64,000 bases of DNA from Takakia lepidozioides (taxonomy: Eukaryota > Streptophyta > Takakiopsida > Takakiales > Takakiaceae): positions 51,956,001 through 52,020,000 of the forward strand of contig CM060731.1 in the NCBI GenBank assembly GCA_030704615.1, given 5' to 3'. Every line of letters begins with the position of its first letter. The first letter of the stretch is position 1. Shown one piece after another: positions 10,085 through 21,884 of the stretch. Position numbers and translations under genes: made by a program. Under the pieces are notes generated by a model. It was given only the letters and a program-made list of their open reading frames with translations. It had not been told where the DNA came from and made no database searches.

Positions 10085-13000
10085 GCCCGCCCTGGTCATA
10101 TACGCTCGGCTTAGCGACAAGTGCTCCATACTCCGTTGGTACCATTGGCGCAGCCCGTGACTGCTTCTGCGTTTCAACATGCAAATCGTGCTGCAATGGT
10201 TTGTCATGGATACCACTGTACCCCTTCAACTTATTGGCATCAACTCTTCCCAGCATCTCTTTGTTAATGGTTTGTAACATGGCTGTGTTGTTATCATACA
10301 TCTTCTGTATGACATAAGGTCCTTTCCATGGTGATTTAAGCTTAGAAGCTTTAATCTTCCCCTTCTTCTGCAACCAGAGAACCAAATCTCCCGTCTTAAA
10401 AGTTTTTAACTTGTTTTCGTCAAACTGTTCCTTCCTTTTCATCTGAATTCTGGTCATATTATCAGCTGCATCAGCACGTACTTCTTCCACATGGTATAAT
10501 TCATGTTTCCTGACCTTAATGGAATCTTGCAATTCCATTCTCTTTCCCCACTCCGTTCTCATGGTAGGTAACAGGAATTCCACTGGAAATAAGGTTTCCA
10601 TACCATAAACTAATTGGAATGGTGTATACTTAGTGGTGATTTTATATGAAGTCCTATATGACCACAAAGCTGTCAGCAGCTTTGTATCCCAATCCGTTCT
10701 GTTTGCATTGACTATCTTAGCCAAGATAGTACATAGTATTTTGTTGGTAGCCTCTACCTGCCCATTACCTTGTGGGTAATACGTTGTACTCTTCCTATGC
10801 ACAATCATGAACTCTTTAGTCAATAGTTCAATGGTCTCATTAATGAAGTGACTTCCCTGGTCACTGATAAATTCCAAGGGACAGCCAAATCGTGTAAGTA
10901 TGTTCTCATACAGGAACCTTGCTGTGGACTTGGCTGCGTTGTCCCTCAAAGCTTTAGCTTCCACCCACTTCGTAGTATAATCAGTGGCTGTAATTATGTA
11001 CTTGTTCTGTGTATTCTTGGCCGGTGGGTTAATTGGTCCAACAAAGTCTAGTCCCCATTTCTGAAATGGTTCAGTAGGCATTGTAGAATGCAAAGCCATC
11101 TTCCCAGATCTCTGCAAAGGTCCTAGCCTCTGACATTCATCACAACTCTGACAATACTTGTGTACATCTTTGAACAAAGTAGACCACCAGTAACCTGCAA
11201 GTAGTATCTTCCTACTGGTAGTCTCTTCTCCAAAATGACCTCCAGCCACTCCTTTATGAACTTCCTCCAAAACTTTATTTACTTCATGGTGGTACAAGCA
11301 TCGTTTAAGTACTCCATCAGGTCCTAGCTTATACATTATGCCCCCTATCATAGTATAGGGTAAAGCTTTGATAGCGATTCTCTTCCTCTGCTCCTTACCA
11401 TAACTAGGTGGGCTCTGACCATGAGTAAGGTAGTATCTGATTGGCCACTGCCAATATAACCATTCATCTGCACTTCCTTGCACCTCCATTGCAAATAAAC
11501 TCGCATCAGGTAATTGGTCGTCTACTCCTGTGGCGGCCTCTCCTGTTGTTAGGCGTGACAAATGATCTGCCACAAGATGCAAACGGCCAGGCTTGTAAAC
11601 AACTTTGAACTCAAACTCGTGCAAGATTATTAACCACCTCGCTATCCTTCCACTTATCAAAGGTTTGTTCACCAGATATATCAGAGCCTGGTGATCCACA
11701 TAAAACATAAACTTTCTTCCCAATAGGTAATGCCTGAATTTCTTGACTGCATAAATCATTGCCAGTGCTTCTCTTTCAGTTGTGCTATAGTTCCTTTCAG
11801 CACTGTTCATCAACCTGCTAGCATAGTACACAGGTGAATCTATATTTCCTGTAACATTTTGGGCTAACACTGCTCCCAACGTTTCTCCTGAGGCATCACA
11901 GTGAACATGAAATACTACATGCCAGTGAGGGTTAATCAGCACAGGTGTAGTTGTTACTGACAATGTAAGTTACTCAAAAGCCTGTTGACATTCAGCTGTC
12001 CATGCAAACACTGCATCTTTCTTCATAAGCTTGCTCAATGGTGCTGCTATCTGTGCATACATTTTGACAAATCTTCTGTAATAACTGGTTTGTACGTAGC
12101 TGGAGCATTGGTAAGTCCAAATGGCATTACCATATATTCATAATGGCCAAAGCGTGATCGGAATCCAGTCTTAGGAATATCTGCATCCTTAATTTGTATC
12201 TGGTGGTAACTTGATTGCAGATCAAGTTTTGAAAAGACCTTACTCGCATATAGGTGATCAAAGATATCATCAACTCCTTAGACTCTTATCATTTACTGGT
12301 GGTGGAGAGGCTTTAATGGCCTCTGTCTTCCTGGGATCCACAAGAAGTCCCCTCATACACACAATGTGTCCCAAAAGCACCCCTGAGTTCACACAGAAAG
12401 TACACTTCTCTGGATTCAGGCCCAGACCTCTCATCCTGCATCTGGCCAAACTTAACTCCAATTTATGCAAAGTGCTCATTCTTAGAGCTGTACACACTGA
12501 AATCATCCAAGAACACCTGCATGAAATCAACCAGATACTCATGAAAAGATTCACTTATCACTCTCTGAAAGGTTGTTGGTGCATTACAAAGTCCAAAAGG
12601 CATGACTTTGTATGCATAAGCACCCCAGTCTGTGATGAAAGCTGTATTTCCGTGGTCTTCTTCTGCCACTTGCACTTGATTATAACCAGTGAAGCCATCC
12701 ATGAATGAGTACATCTCATGGCCTGCCACAGTGTCCAATACCGCTTCTGTGAATGGCAAAGGAAAAGGATCTTTCTTCGTGCAAGCATTCAACTTCTTAT
12801 AGTTCACACAAACTCTCAGTTTACCATTCTTCTTGGGAACTATCACAATGGGTGACAACCAAGTTGTATACTCTATCAACTTAGCCTCAATCAACTTCTT
12901 GATCTCTTCTCCAACCTTCTGTGCATACTTGGGATTCATTCTGTACCTTGCCTGTTTGATTGGTACTGACCCTGGTTCCAGTTCAATCTTATGCTGACCG

Positions 13001-14660
13001 ATCTCAGGTGGTATCCCTTTTAGATCCTCATAGCTCCAGCAAATACATCTCTGCATTTGATGAACAAACTCTTAGCTTCCTCAAAGAATTCTGGCTCCAA
13101 ATCAGCCCCTACCTTCACCATCCTCGGTTCCTCTTCAGTTCCCACATTCACTTCTCTCACCTGCTCAGCTGTGATTGTCCAACCAGTCACCACTTCATCC
13201 TGTAAACTCATAGTGGCTGGTTCCTCTAGGATTTTCATTTCTCCTTCTCTTTCTTCATAAAAATGTGGTGGGTAAGTGCTTATTACTCCTTCAATTGGAG
13301 TTGTTGTCACTACACCACAGCAGATACCTTTTAAACAACTTAGGCCTTCCAGTTGCATCTCTGCAACCTGCTCCCACTCTGGGTGTGCAGCGAACAGGGT
13401 AGCTTCCTGCTCCTCATCCAGTCCTCCCCTCCAGTCATACTCCCTGACCCCTCGAGGTCTTCTCGTAGCAGGTAATCTACTAGATTTCTTAGTGGTAATT
13501 TGTATCTTGTGCATCCCCTTATGCACAGTTAGTAACTGGGAATTCCAGTCATGGAATACCGTGGCCTGTTTCAGCCACGGACGTCCCAATAATAAGGAGT
13601 AAGCCTCCATGACTTCATCCATTTTCAACACAGTTACTGTGATCATAAAGATCATCTTTTGAATATGTATCTTAACTCCTCTTATCAATCCCAATGGCTG
13701 TACACTTCTTTGATCTGCCATTGTTACTGTAAATGGGGCTGGTTTCATGTTACTTAGACCAAGCTTCTGCCTTAATTGGTCTGTCATGATATTCACTCCA
13801 GAGCCCCCATCTATCAGTACATCAGTTAGTTCTGTGCTTCCAATTCTCAATTGGATTACTGGCATAGAATCATCAAAGTCCCTGACTATTTCTCGCCCTT
13901 TCGGCTTCATATTATAACTGGTCACCTTGCTGTTCAGGTCTGTGTTCCCTGTCACATGGGCAATTCGATTGATTGCTTGATACAGCCTGTGCCTACAATA
14001 AGGTGCCACAGCCAATAGCTGTCCAATGGTAATTTCTGCTGCTTTGGTCTGGCATATTACTTCAGCCAAAGTTTCTTCATTACTTGCATGTCTGCAGCTT
14101 CTTTCTTCTTTCTTCCTCTCCTCACTCACTTCTTCTTCTCCATCAGAATCAGAGGAATCTGTCATAGGAATATCAGTACTCTTCTGCATTTCCCTTATGG
14201 TATCTGCCACTTCTTTGTGCAGTTCTTTCTCATCTCTCCAAGCCTCATCATCTTCAGGTACATCACTGCCATCATTATCATCATCTTCCTCAACTACTGG
14301 GGGTATTAGTTTGGCTTTGCTTCTCGTTACTATCATTGTACTTACTTCTGGTACAACACATGGCCTAACCATGTGAGCTGCCACCACTGGGCCCTCATTC
14401 ACAGGAGCTCTCATCTCATTCTGGTGTCTAATCCAGAATGAACAGGCTGCCTTGCAATGTCCTGCCTGATTACAATAGTAACACAGTTCTTCACCATTGG
14501 GTCCTCGCCCTTGGTCTGCTCTAGGATTATTTCTGTAATCCTGATTCCCTGGCTGGTAATTCCCCCTTGGATTACCCTGATAGTTGCCCCTGGAATTTCC
14601 TTGGTAATTCCCTCTTGGATTACCTCTCCCTTCCATACCATTGTTATAACCACCAGGCCT
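10085..14660 (-). pseudogene. Ty3/gypsy pol polyprotein of element A (PR-RT-RH-IN)
   Basis: A 538-codon frame (13020-14636) has a zinc knuckle C52-C55-H60-C65 and a protease core VLIDGGSG (Asp about residue 276; GGSG instead of the usual DSGA/S). The RT frame 12463-13056 shows LSPIVIVPKKNGKLRVCVNY, FMDGFTGYNQ and the FLDD active site. The 683-codon frame 9912-11963 has RNase H (HCDASGETLGAVLAQ, DHQALIYLV), an HHCC finger ending CQSCDECQRLG, and the integrase core with its first Asp in WGLDFVGP, the second in EFISDQGSHF and the Glu in GNGQVEATNK. A GDLVLW...PYVIQK segment forms the C-terminal domain. Breaks lie near 14,640, at 13,020-13,056 and across 11,963-12,463. Confidence 0.82.
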
Positions 14661-14672
14661 ACCATAGTGGTC

Positions 14673-17600
14673 CTAATCACTGTTTCTTCTTGGCTGGGGC
14701 TGCATTTGATGCACCCTTACTTGCCTAGGTTCTCTAGCTGTTGTCCTTCTGTTGTAGTAACAATTCTCAGTAGAATGGTTATCCATCTTACAGATAGTAC
14801 AATGTTTCTCCTTCATGTGGCATTCAGTGGTGGTATGGCCTTCATTCTGGCACTTTGCACACCAAATGTTCACCCTTCCTCCAATGTGTTGCAGCCTCCG
14901 AAATTCATGGGAAGGCCTGATTTATTGTAGCCCAAGTGGTTGTACATTACAATTCAGGCACCAAATATCCGATGTGAACTTGCTGTTCTCGTCCGTTTTT
15001 GTAACGTACGTTACACACCTTCATCTTTACGTGCACTGATCACCGGCATACTTCTTCAAGATTTCTTCTAATCTTTTCTCATAGTTATTCCTCTTCAACC
15101 TCTCATTTCTCTTACTCTTCCTTTTCAGCTCTTGCTCTTCTTCCTCATCTAACTCATCCTCAGAGTCCTCATCATCCTTTTTCTCTCTCCTGATCATTCC
15201 CAATTGCTCAATTTTGTTCGCTGTTTCAAATGCCTCCTCCATTGTATTATGGGGTAACATATCCACTTTCTTTTGCAACTCTGGTCTTAGTCCACTCACA
15301 AACCAAGTCTTCTGTAAACCTGGTGCTGGTACAGCAGCCAGCTTTTTCATCATCAATTCCATTTTTTCCATATACTCCTCAACAGTTTCATGCTTCTTCT
15401 GCTTTAACTGTTGTAAACTTCCATACACTTCATCCTCAGTTTTACTTGTCCTAAACCTATTTCGGAATGTTGTATTCAAGCCATTCCAGGTTAGGAAATG
15501 ATTATCAGGGAATCTTGCATACCATTCACTTGCTTTCTTGATAAGTGAACAAGGAAACAGTCTCATCTTGGCATCATCGCCATTCTCATTGTTCACTATA
15601 CACATGTGCTCAAATTGGCTAATGTGTACATCGGGATCCTTTTTTTCTGAATATATTGGAAAATGTGGTTTTGCCCGTGTTGGTTGTAACGCCATCTGTG
15701 GCCCTACCTTCTGCCTACTGACAGATGCTGGCACCCTTGCTGGTGCTGGTCCCTGAGGACCTGTTGTAGTTGTGGTGGATCTTCCACCCAGTGGTGGCCC
15801 CTGAGCACTCCCTGCTACTGGCCCCACGATATTCACAGTATTCCCAGCTCCAGTTGCACTACTTCCCACACTCCCTGTCCCCCCAGAGCCAGACCCAGGC
15901 TGCCCGCCTGATCCCCCTGAGCCGACACCTTCGTTGGCCTGTGATCCAAGTGCTCCACTTGATCCAGGTCCAACAGGTTAAGATGTCCTGGTTGTAGTCT
16001 CAACCTCAGCTGTGGGGTCTACTTCTTCATACTCTTCCTCTTCCAATTTCTTCTCTCTGTTTTCATCCTCCAAGTTCTGCCCTTGGGTTTCTTCTTCACT
16101 CATGTAACTCAACTGCAATGGTGTTGGAGAGTCTGAACTCTCCGTTGGCTCTGCTACATCCTCCCCTCCTTCTTCGTCTTCCGTCTCAGTTATCGGCTGC
16201 ACTCCGGTGGCTTCAGCCGAGTATTTGGTTTCCGGGGCCAATTTCGGCGCCGTTATTGGCTTCACTCCCGAGCCTTCAGCCGGCTATTTCTTTTCCTATG
16301 CCCAATTACGGCGCCGTTATACCCAACCTTCCTGCACTTCTGCAACTGTACTATCCACGGTTATAGGTCGCCATTGCATTTTCGGAATCTGCAAACCCGG
16401 ATCCTAATTCCGCTTGCGTCTCTGCCTCTGGGATAATTTCGGTGCCGTTATTGCCCAGAATTCAGTTTTTCTATGACCTGGCCTGGCAGTCCATGAGCCT
16501 GGGCTCCAAGTCATGAGCGGACACTGGTACTTATGAGCGGAGTGCTTCCAGCATGAGCGCGAAAATCTTCGAAAACCTTCTCTTCTTATACTACTTTCGA
16601 TTATTTTATAGTTTTGGGCCCGAAAAAAATCTGCCGAAATTCGAAGTGTGTTACTTTGCGGCTCATGGGTGAGCCATGCCCGCTCATGAGCTCATGGAAT
16701 AGCAACCCCCACTTGATTCAGGTCCAACAGGTTGGGATGTCCTGGTTGTAGTCTCAACCTCAATTGTTGGGTCTACTTCTTCATACTCTTCATCTTCCAA
16801 TTTCTTCTCTCTGTTTTCATCTTCCAAGTTCTACCCTTGGGTTTCTTCTTCTTCACTCATGTAACTCAACTGAAGTGGTGTGGGAGAGTCTGAACTCTCC
16901 GTTGGCTCTGCCACATCCTCCTCTCCTTCCTGGCCTTGTGCCTCAGAAACTGGAGTTCCTGCTTTTGGTGTTCCATGCCATCTCTGATCAAAGATTTCCG
17001 TCAAATCTTTAATCCAGGGATGTACCTCAGATCTTTCACCTCGTGGTTGATCTTCTTCCTGTACCAATTCCGTTAATCTTTCTTGTAAATAATAAGAAGG
17101 AGTAGCATCCAACTCTAGTTCTTCCGGTATGGGTGATGTACTCTTTGATCTTAACGGTGTGAGAGGTCCAGATGATTCCCCTATGTCTATTCCTCTCTCC
17201 CAAAGATATGGATAATTAGCTTTCAGATAACTTTCTCTTTTTGCTGAATATCTCTGGCGTCTAGCTTCTCTTTCATCACTCATGTCCCATGTCTTTCATA
17301 TCTTTAATGAGGCAATAACCAAAACTCTCTCATGTAGTATCTCTCGTATATGCCTGGATTTCTTTCAAGCTTCAATGCACCTTTGGCTATACTAGAAGTC
17401 TCCGCTACCATATAATCATATGGCAAACAAGTCTGAAAAGCTGTTCTTGGTGTGAGTTTGATCCACAGAATATCTTTAGGAATCCAATTCTTTACCAGTA
17501 CAAGCTCTTCATGCATATGAGTATAAACATTCACTTTCCTTTCCTCCCAGCCTTCAAACTCTACTCGCTTAATGGATAGCAATGCTATCACATAAACCAG

Positions 17601-17870
17601 TGTTGGTAATCAACGTGCTCTTCCTCTACAGGCCACTTGATAAATCTTTATCACTCCTTTCTCCAGACCCCACTTAGGGTCAGCATCATGCACTCTCTTA
17701 AGAATGTTTTCTTTACAACCGTCTGGCAATTCCAAGAACCTCTGAAAGAATTGTTTGGACAATCTTTCCTTCTCAGTTCCACAGGTGATTCACATCAAAT
17801 TCTTTAATTCTCCAACCACCATGATCCCACCAGATGTCTGTCACATCTGGTTGTTCATGACCCAGATCCC
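14673..17870 (-). pseudogene. Ty3/gypsy gag of element A, fragmented
   Basis: The main capsid frame 15027-15869 contains ASEWYARFPDNHFLTWNGLN and QQLKQKKHETVEEYMEKMEL, the usual retrotransposon-gag signature, followed by an acidic/basic linker. Downstream, 14673-14873 encodes two CCHC knuckles (CAKCQNEGHTTTEC and CTICKMDNHSTENC). Upstream, 16831-17283 and 17304-17591 encode an N-terminal extension (YPYLWERGIDIGESSG; RVEFEGWEERKVNVYTHMHE) that is present without breaks in element C. A direct duplication with an inserted repeat (15955-16944) disrupts the frame between these parts. The protein would coat the element RNA in the virus-like particle. Confidence 0.72.
15955..16944. repeat. Direct duplication in gag leader with 0.5-kb insert
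   Basis: About 236 bp at 15955-16190 is repeated at 16709-16944 (offset 754) with scattered substitutions. Between the copies, 16191-16708 is unlike gag. It contains repeated GGCGCCGTTAT and CATGAGCG motifs related to the repeats at 58130-58760. Confidence 0.65.
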
Positions 17871-17884
17871 TAGTATGGTCGCCA
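17867..17884 (-). promoter_or_regulatory. Primer binding site of element A
   Basis: Minus strand TGGCGACCATACTAGGGA lies two bases inside the 5' LTR. The leading TGG pairs with a tRNA CCA end. The 3' ends of plant tRNA-Arg(ACG) or tRNA-Asp resemble it from memory (about 14-15 of 20), so the tRNA identity is uncertain. Confidence 0.6.
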
Positions 17885-17886
17885 AA

Positions 17887-18791
17887 TGTCGAGCGGCTTT
17901 TACTCACCCATCCCTTCGCTATCCGAGGCGGAAACTCCAAAATAGGATATCTCTAAGCACTTAGCCCGCTCAGAACAATCAGTCATGACCTACAGCTAGT
18001 GAATCATGGTTGCGCTTCCTATTTGTATTTCTTCTTGCCTTCATATTAGCCAATTACCTTACTGTGTATACTGAAGCATCAAATTGTTTCTGTACCTATC
18101 AAGTTCCAATCAATCATTCATTCATTCCACAGCTTCTCTCATGTCTCTCTACACAGTATGATTGTATCGAATAAATATCAGATTAAGATTAATCAGGTAT
18201 CAGGCCAATGCCATGGTGTCCCTAATCTACCCTACTGTATGATTCTACAGCTTGCAAGAATTAAGCCTCGATCAAGTCATCTTCTCATCCTCGCTGTTTC
18301 CACTCCCCGCTTCATCTCCTCTCCCTCTGACCAAGTCCCGCTCTTCAAGAAGTGATCCCCTTCCTGTTGCCGCCCTGCCTAATCTACCCGCAAGCTGTTC
18401 TAACCTCCTAACTAACTAACTGTCACCCCTGAAGTAACACGTTCCCTCTGCAGATGTCATTCCCACACAGTCATTCCCTGTCAATGATAACCGTTTCCTA
18501 TGTACGCTGTGACGGGCTGTGCCAAGCTGTGTCGAGCAGTGACTGTGCCGGGCTGTGACTGGCTGTGCCAAGCTGTGTCGGGCTGTGATAGACTGTGATA
18601 GGCTGTGACTGGCTGTGTGAAGCTGTGTTTGGCTATGACAGACTGTGTCGGGCTGTCTACCCCCCCTAAAGCCTGCACCTGTCACCCCTAAGGCTTCTGT
18701 TGGTCTCAGTCTACCATCCGTAAGTCTGCGCAAAAATTAAGGGTACCCCACAGAACCCGTAAAAACGTCTAAGTCCCAAACAGCCCTCTAA
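17887..18791 (-). repeat. LTR3, 5' LTR of element A
   Basis: Starts TGTCGAGCGG on the + strand and is recognisable to CAGCCCTCTAA. The expected terminal CA is missing and reads TG, so the outer end is truncated or recombined. Minisatellite at about 18505-18655. Confidence 0.85.
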
Positions 18792-19047
18792 TGTGTTGTA
18801 GTGCATGTCATCGACGACAGGATCGAACCTCTCGTTTATGAAACATCCTCCCCCATGAAGCTCGAACTCCACCATTGTGGTGGGAGTCGACAATGGATGT
18901 ACCCTCACGAGACAGACGGCCTCAAATAGACGGGTCTGCGATGAAGAGGTCGATAATTAGTGAGGAATGTTTCATAGCACATCTGGGTGGGAGTGCAAAC
19001 CCATTCCAGATGGAACGGGTTCAGAGTCATTGCTCATGCACCGCCAT

Positions 19048-19072
19048 AACTGAGTGCGCTGAGCACTCAATT
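19048..19072. repeat. Outlying copy of the GAGTGC hairpin
   Basis: AACTGAGTGC...GCACTCAATT, a single copy of the hairpin found in the 21.9-23.3 kb intron, lying inside the last coding block of the same gene. Confidence 0.6.
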
Positions 19073-21884
19073 CAGGCAGTGCGAACCGCATGACTTCATA
19101 GCAGTCAGTACAGTGGAACTTCAACTTCTGCCCTGGGAAATCCCCCTTCGTCAGATATAGGCTGTTGACACAATTCCAGGTCTTGATAATCCGCATCCCC
19201 GAGGCTTTCAAGTAGCTTGCCAGCTCCCGGCGACAGCTCATCGTGACAGATTGTATGATAACAAAAACCCCTGCATCGGAAAGGAAAAACTTGCAAAAGG
19301 AAAACACCCAACTCCAATACCTCTCGTCAAATTTGTTCCATGTTGGGCAGGTGTCACCTGGCAGAATATCCGGGACTGGATGCCCGTCCGGAATGTCCAC
19401 GATAACCATCTCCGAAGCAAACGGTTTCAGTGCACCATTCACCCAAGATTCCTTCCCCCTCCATGCCTGCAAGCAATATAGCGTGTAAGAAGGGGAAGAT
19501 GTTTTATAAGCGACCTTCCTGATCCGAGTAAAAATAAAACAAAAAAATAAAACACAAACACATGCATGATAATTGCTTACCGATTGGAGAAAAGCACATA
19601 GCTTGTCCCATGTATTGGAAGGATCACCACTGTAACTTGACTTCCTTGTCTCCATCATGGCCAGGAACCCGTCGTTTACCAGCTCGCACATGCCCGGAAA
19701 AATGATTCTAGATGGGTGCTCCATTGCATCGTAGGGCTCTTTAAGACCCTTCTTCTTTTGGTCAGGCTTTCTGGCTGGGGGTGGGTTCTGCACTGGCCCC
19801 GGTTGCACCACGGACTCCATCTCATTCTCATTCGGAGTGTTTTTCTGCCCCTTTACCTTCCCTTTCCCCTTGTCCTTTCTAGGCTTGACTGGCGTATTCT
19901 GTGCAAGAGGCTCTTTCTCAACCAATATCCTCAAGTTTCTCTCGTGCAACTCCTTCTCCGCACAGTTTTGGGACTGTTTATTCAAAAGAGCAGGGCTGCA
20001 ACGAAATCGAAACTTCGTGAGACAGGAAAGAAGGGTGGAAAAAGAGTGTCAAGACAAACCTGTATGGAACCCTCTTCATGGCCTGTTCTGATCCATGCTG
20101 CTGCTCGAAGTCGTTAGTGCGCGAGATGCCTCCCTCTTTGGCGAACTCCCTGAAGAAGCAAGTGCCGAAGCAAGCTGCTTTCCACTGGTGGACGTAGTCT
20201 TCTAGAGTATCCGTCGGTGGAGGCATAGTTATCTTGTAATCGTTCAGCTGCTTCTCCAGCACCAGCTGTGCCCGAGCCTCTATCTGCGCAAGAACAGTTC
20301 TACAATTCAGAGAAAAGATGTTTAAGAAGAGTAAGTGACTTTTCCCGGTGCAATGCAGATTTGCAGTGGCAATGGAAAGGGGAGAGGAAAAAACCTGTGC
20401 CCAGTACGTGGCTTTGTGCAGCCACATATCGAGAACATGGTCACTGAATTGCTTTATGACTCTTGTTTCCTTGTTCTTCTCACTCTTCGGAAAGCAGTGG
20501 TTATCTTTCACTGTTGGGTCGGCGTTCCAAATCTCAAGCCATTGCACTTTCACCTCTAGCTCCACTACGGCAGTGGACAGGCAATGAAGCTTCTCCTACA
20601 TCATTTCGGGCTTGGTGTTCACGTTCCAGTGGATCCTGACCTGATTCAAGAACTCTGGGCCAAAAGCAGGGTCGGCTATTCTGAGTTGTTTCACGAACGC
20701 GCTCATGTAGTGCCTCTTCGCCACCTCCATCTCCTTGTTCATAGATTCTTCCACTCCTTTTGAGGATCGCTCCCCTGGGTCTTTTTTGGCATAGTACTCT
20801 GCTTTCCCTTTCTCTCCAGCCTCCGCAATCTCTTGCTGAACATTCCAGTATACAACCTATTAGTCAACTGGTTTTATGAATGAACAAGTAGAGAGAGCTA
20901 GGGACGGAATACTTACAGCATACATGTAGTCACAGAAAGCCTCCCTGGTGAGCTTGTACCATGTGTCGGCAGATTTGGAGGTCTCGCACTTCTTGTAAGC
21001 CTCAGCACTGATAAGGTTTTTGAAGGTGACCAGTGGCATTTGGCCCACCTTCTATATCCTGAATAGAGTGTGGACCAAATTCGTCGTCACGTGTGCACTT
21101 TCGGTTCCCCTGCAGTCCCACACAAACACTATGACTTCCTCCTTCACCAGGAAATACAAAACAGTCAGAACAAATCGGAGAATTTTGATGGCATGAAGGG
21201 TGAGCATTATACTTACTTGTTGATGTCATGCATAGCCATCAGAAGTGCTGTGACATTTCCTTTCGGATCCAGCACCATGGACGCCACAAGGTAGTGCCAG
21301 TCCTCGTCTGTGCTGTGATATTTGTTTATGTCGTTCATCTAGGCCATGAAGCGGTGATTGCTATTCCAAATATGAAACATTTTCCCGGAGAACACCTGTG
21401 TGGACAGTCTCCTCGAAATCTGGGCTTCAAACTCCTTGTTTACTTCTCGCCATATTGGATCCCAGCTTTTCACAATTGACTCGTCCACCAAGACCTCTTG
21501 TCCACTAGCATCGCACAAGGACACGTAAAACACTGGAGACCCCTCTATGTATCTGTGACTAAAATCCTGCTCCAACTTGGACACATCCCTGGTCAGGGCA
21601 GGTCGAACGATTGGCATTGATATTAGGTGGCAGAGAGGGATCATAATCTTGCCTCCAGGTACCTACATAGACTTGATCACCTGCGCGGAATTGACCTTCT
21701 GGTACACGAGGACCTTTGCCGCTCTTTCTTCATAGAAAGGATCGTCTACTTCAACAGGCTTCTCAGTCACTGCCTCCTGCTGCTTCTCAGGCTGCAATCC
21801 TTTTCTTTTCCTCCCCTGCACGTCCCACAATTATAGCCTTTTCGTCATTCCACAGCTACATTTTCCTGATCTGGCACCTACAAG

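Larger units (their letters stand above)
5355..18791 (-). mobile_element. Ty3/gypsy LTR retrotransposon, element A
   Basis: Complete layout on the minus strand: 5' LTR 17887-18791, PBS 17867-17884, gag (about 14,673-17,870), protease-RT-RNase H-integrase (about 10,085-14,660), a minisatellite, an extra ORF in the env position (6199-9890), PPT 6160-6177 and 3' LTR 5355-6159. The PR-RT-RH-IN order defines Ty3/gypsy. Most ORFs carry frameshifts, so it is inactive. The two outer flanks share no target duplication: the left is a gypsy fragment and the right is the multi-exon gene, so the element has been rearranged after insertion or its ends are recombinant. Confidence 0.85.
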
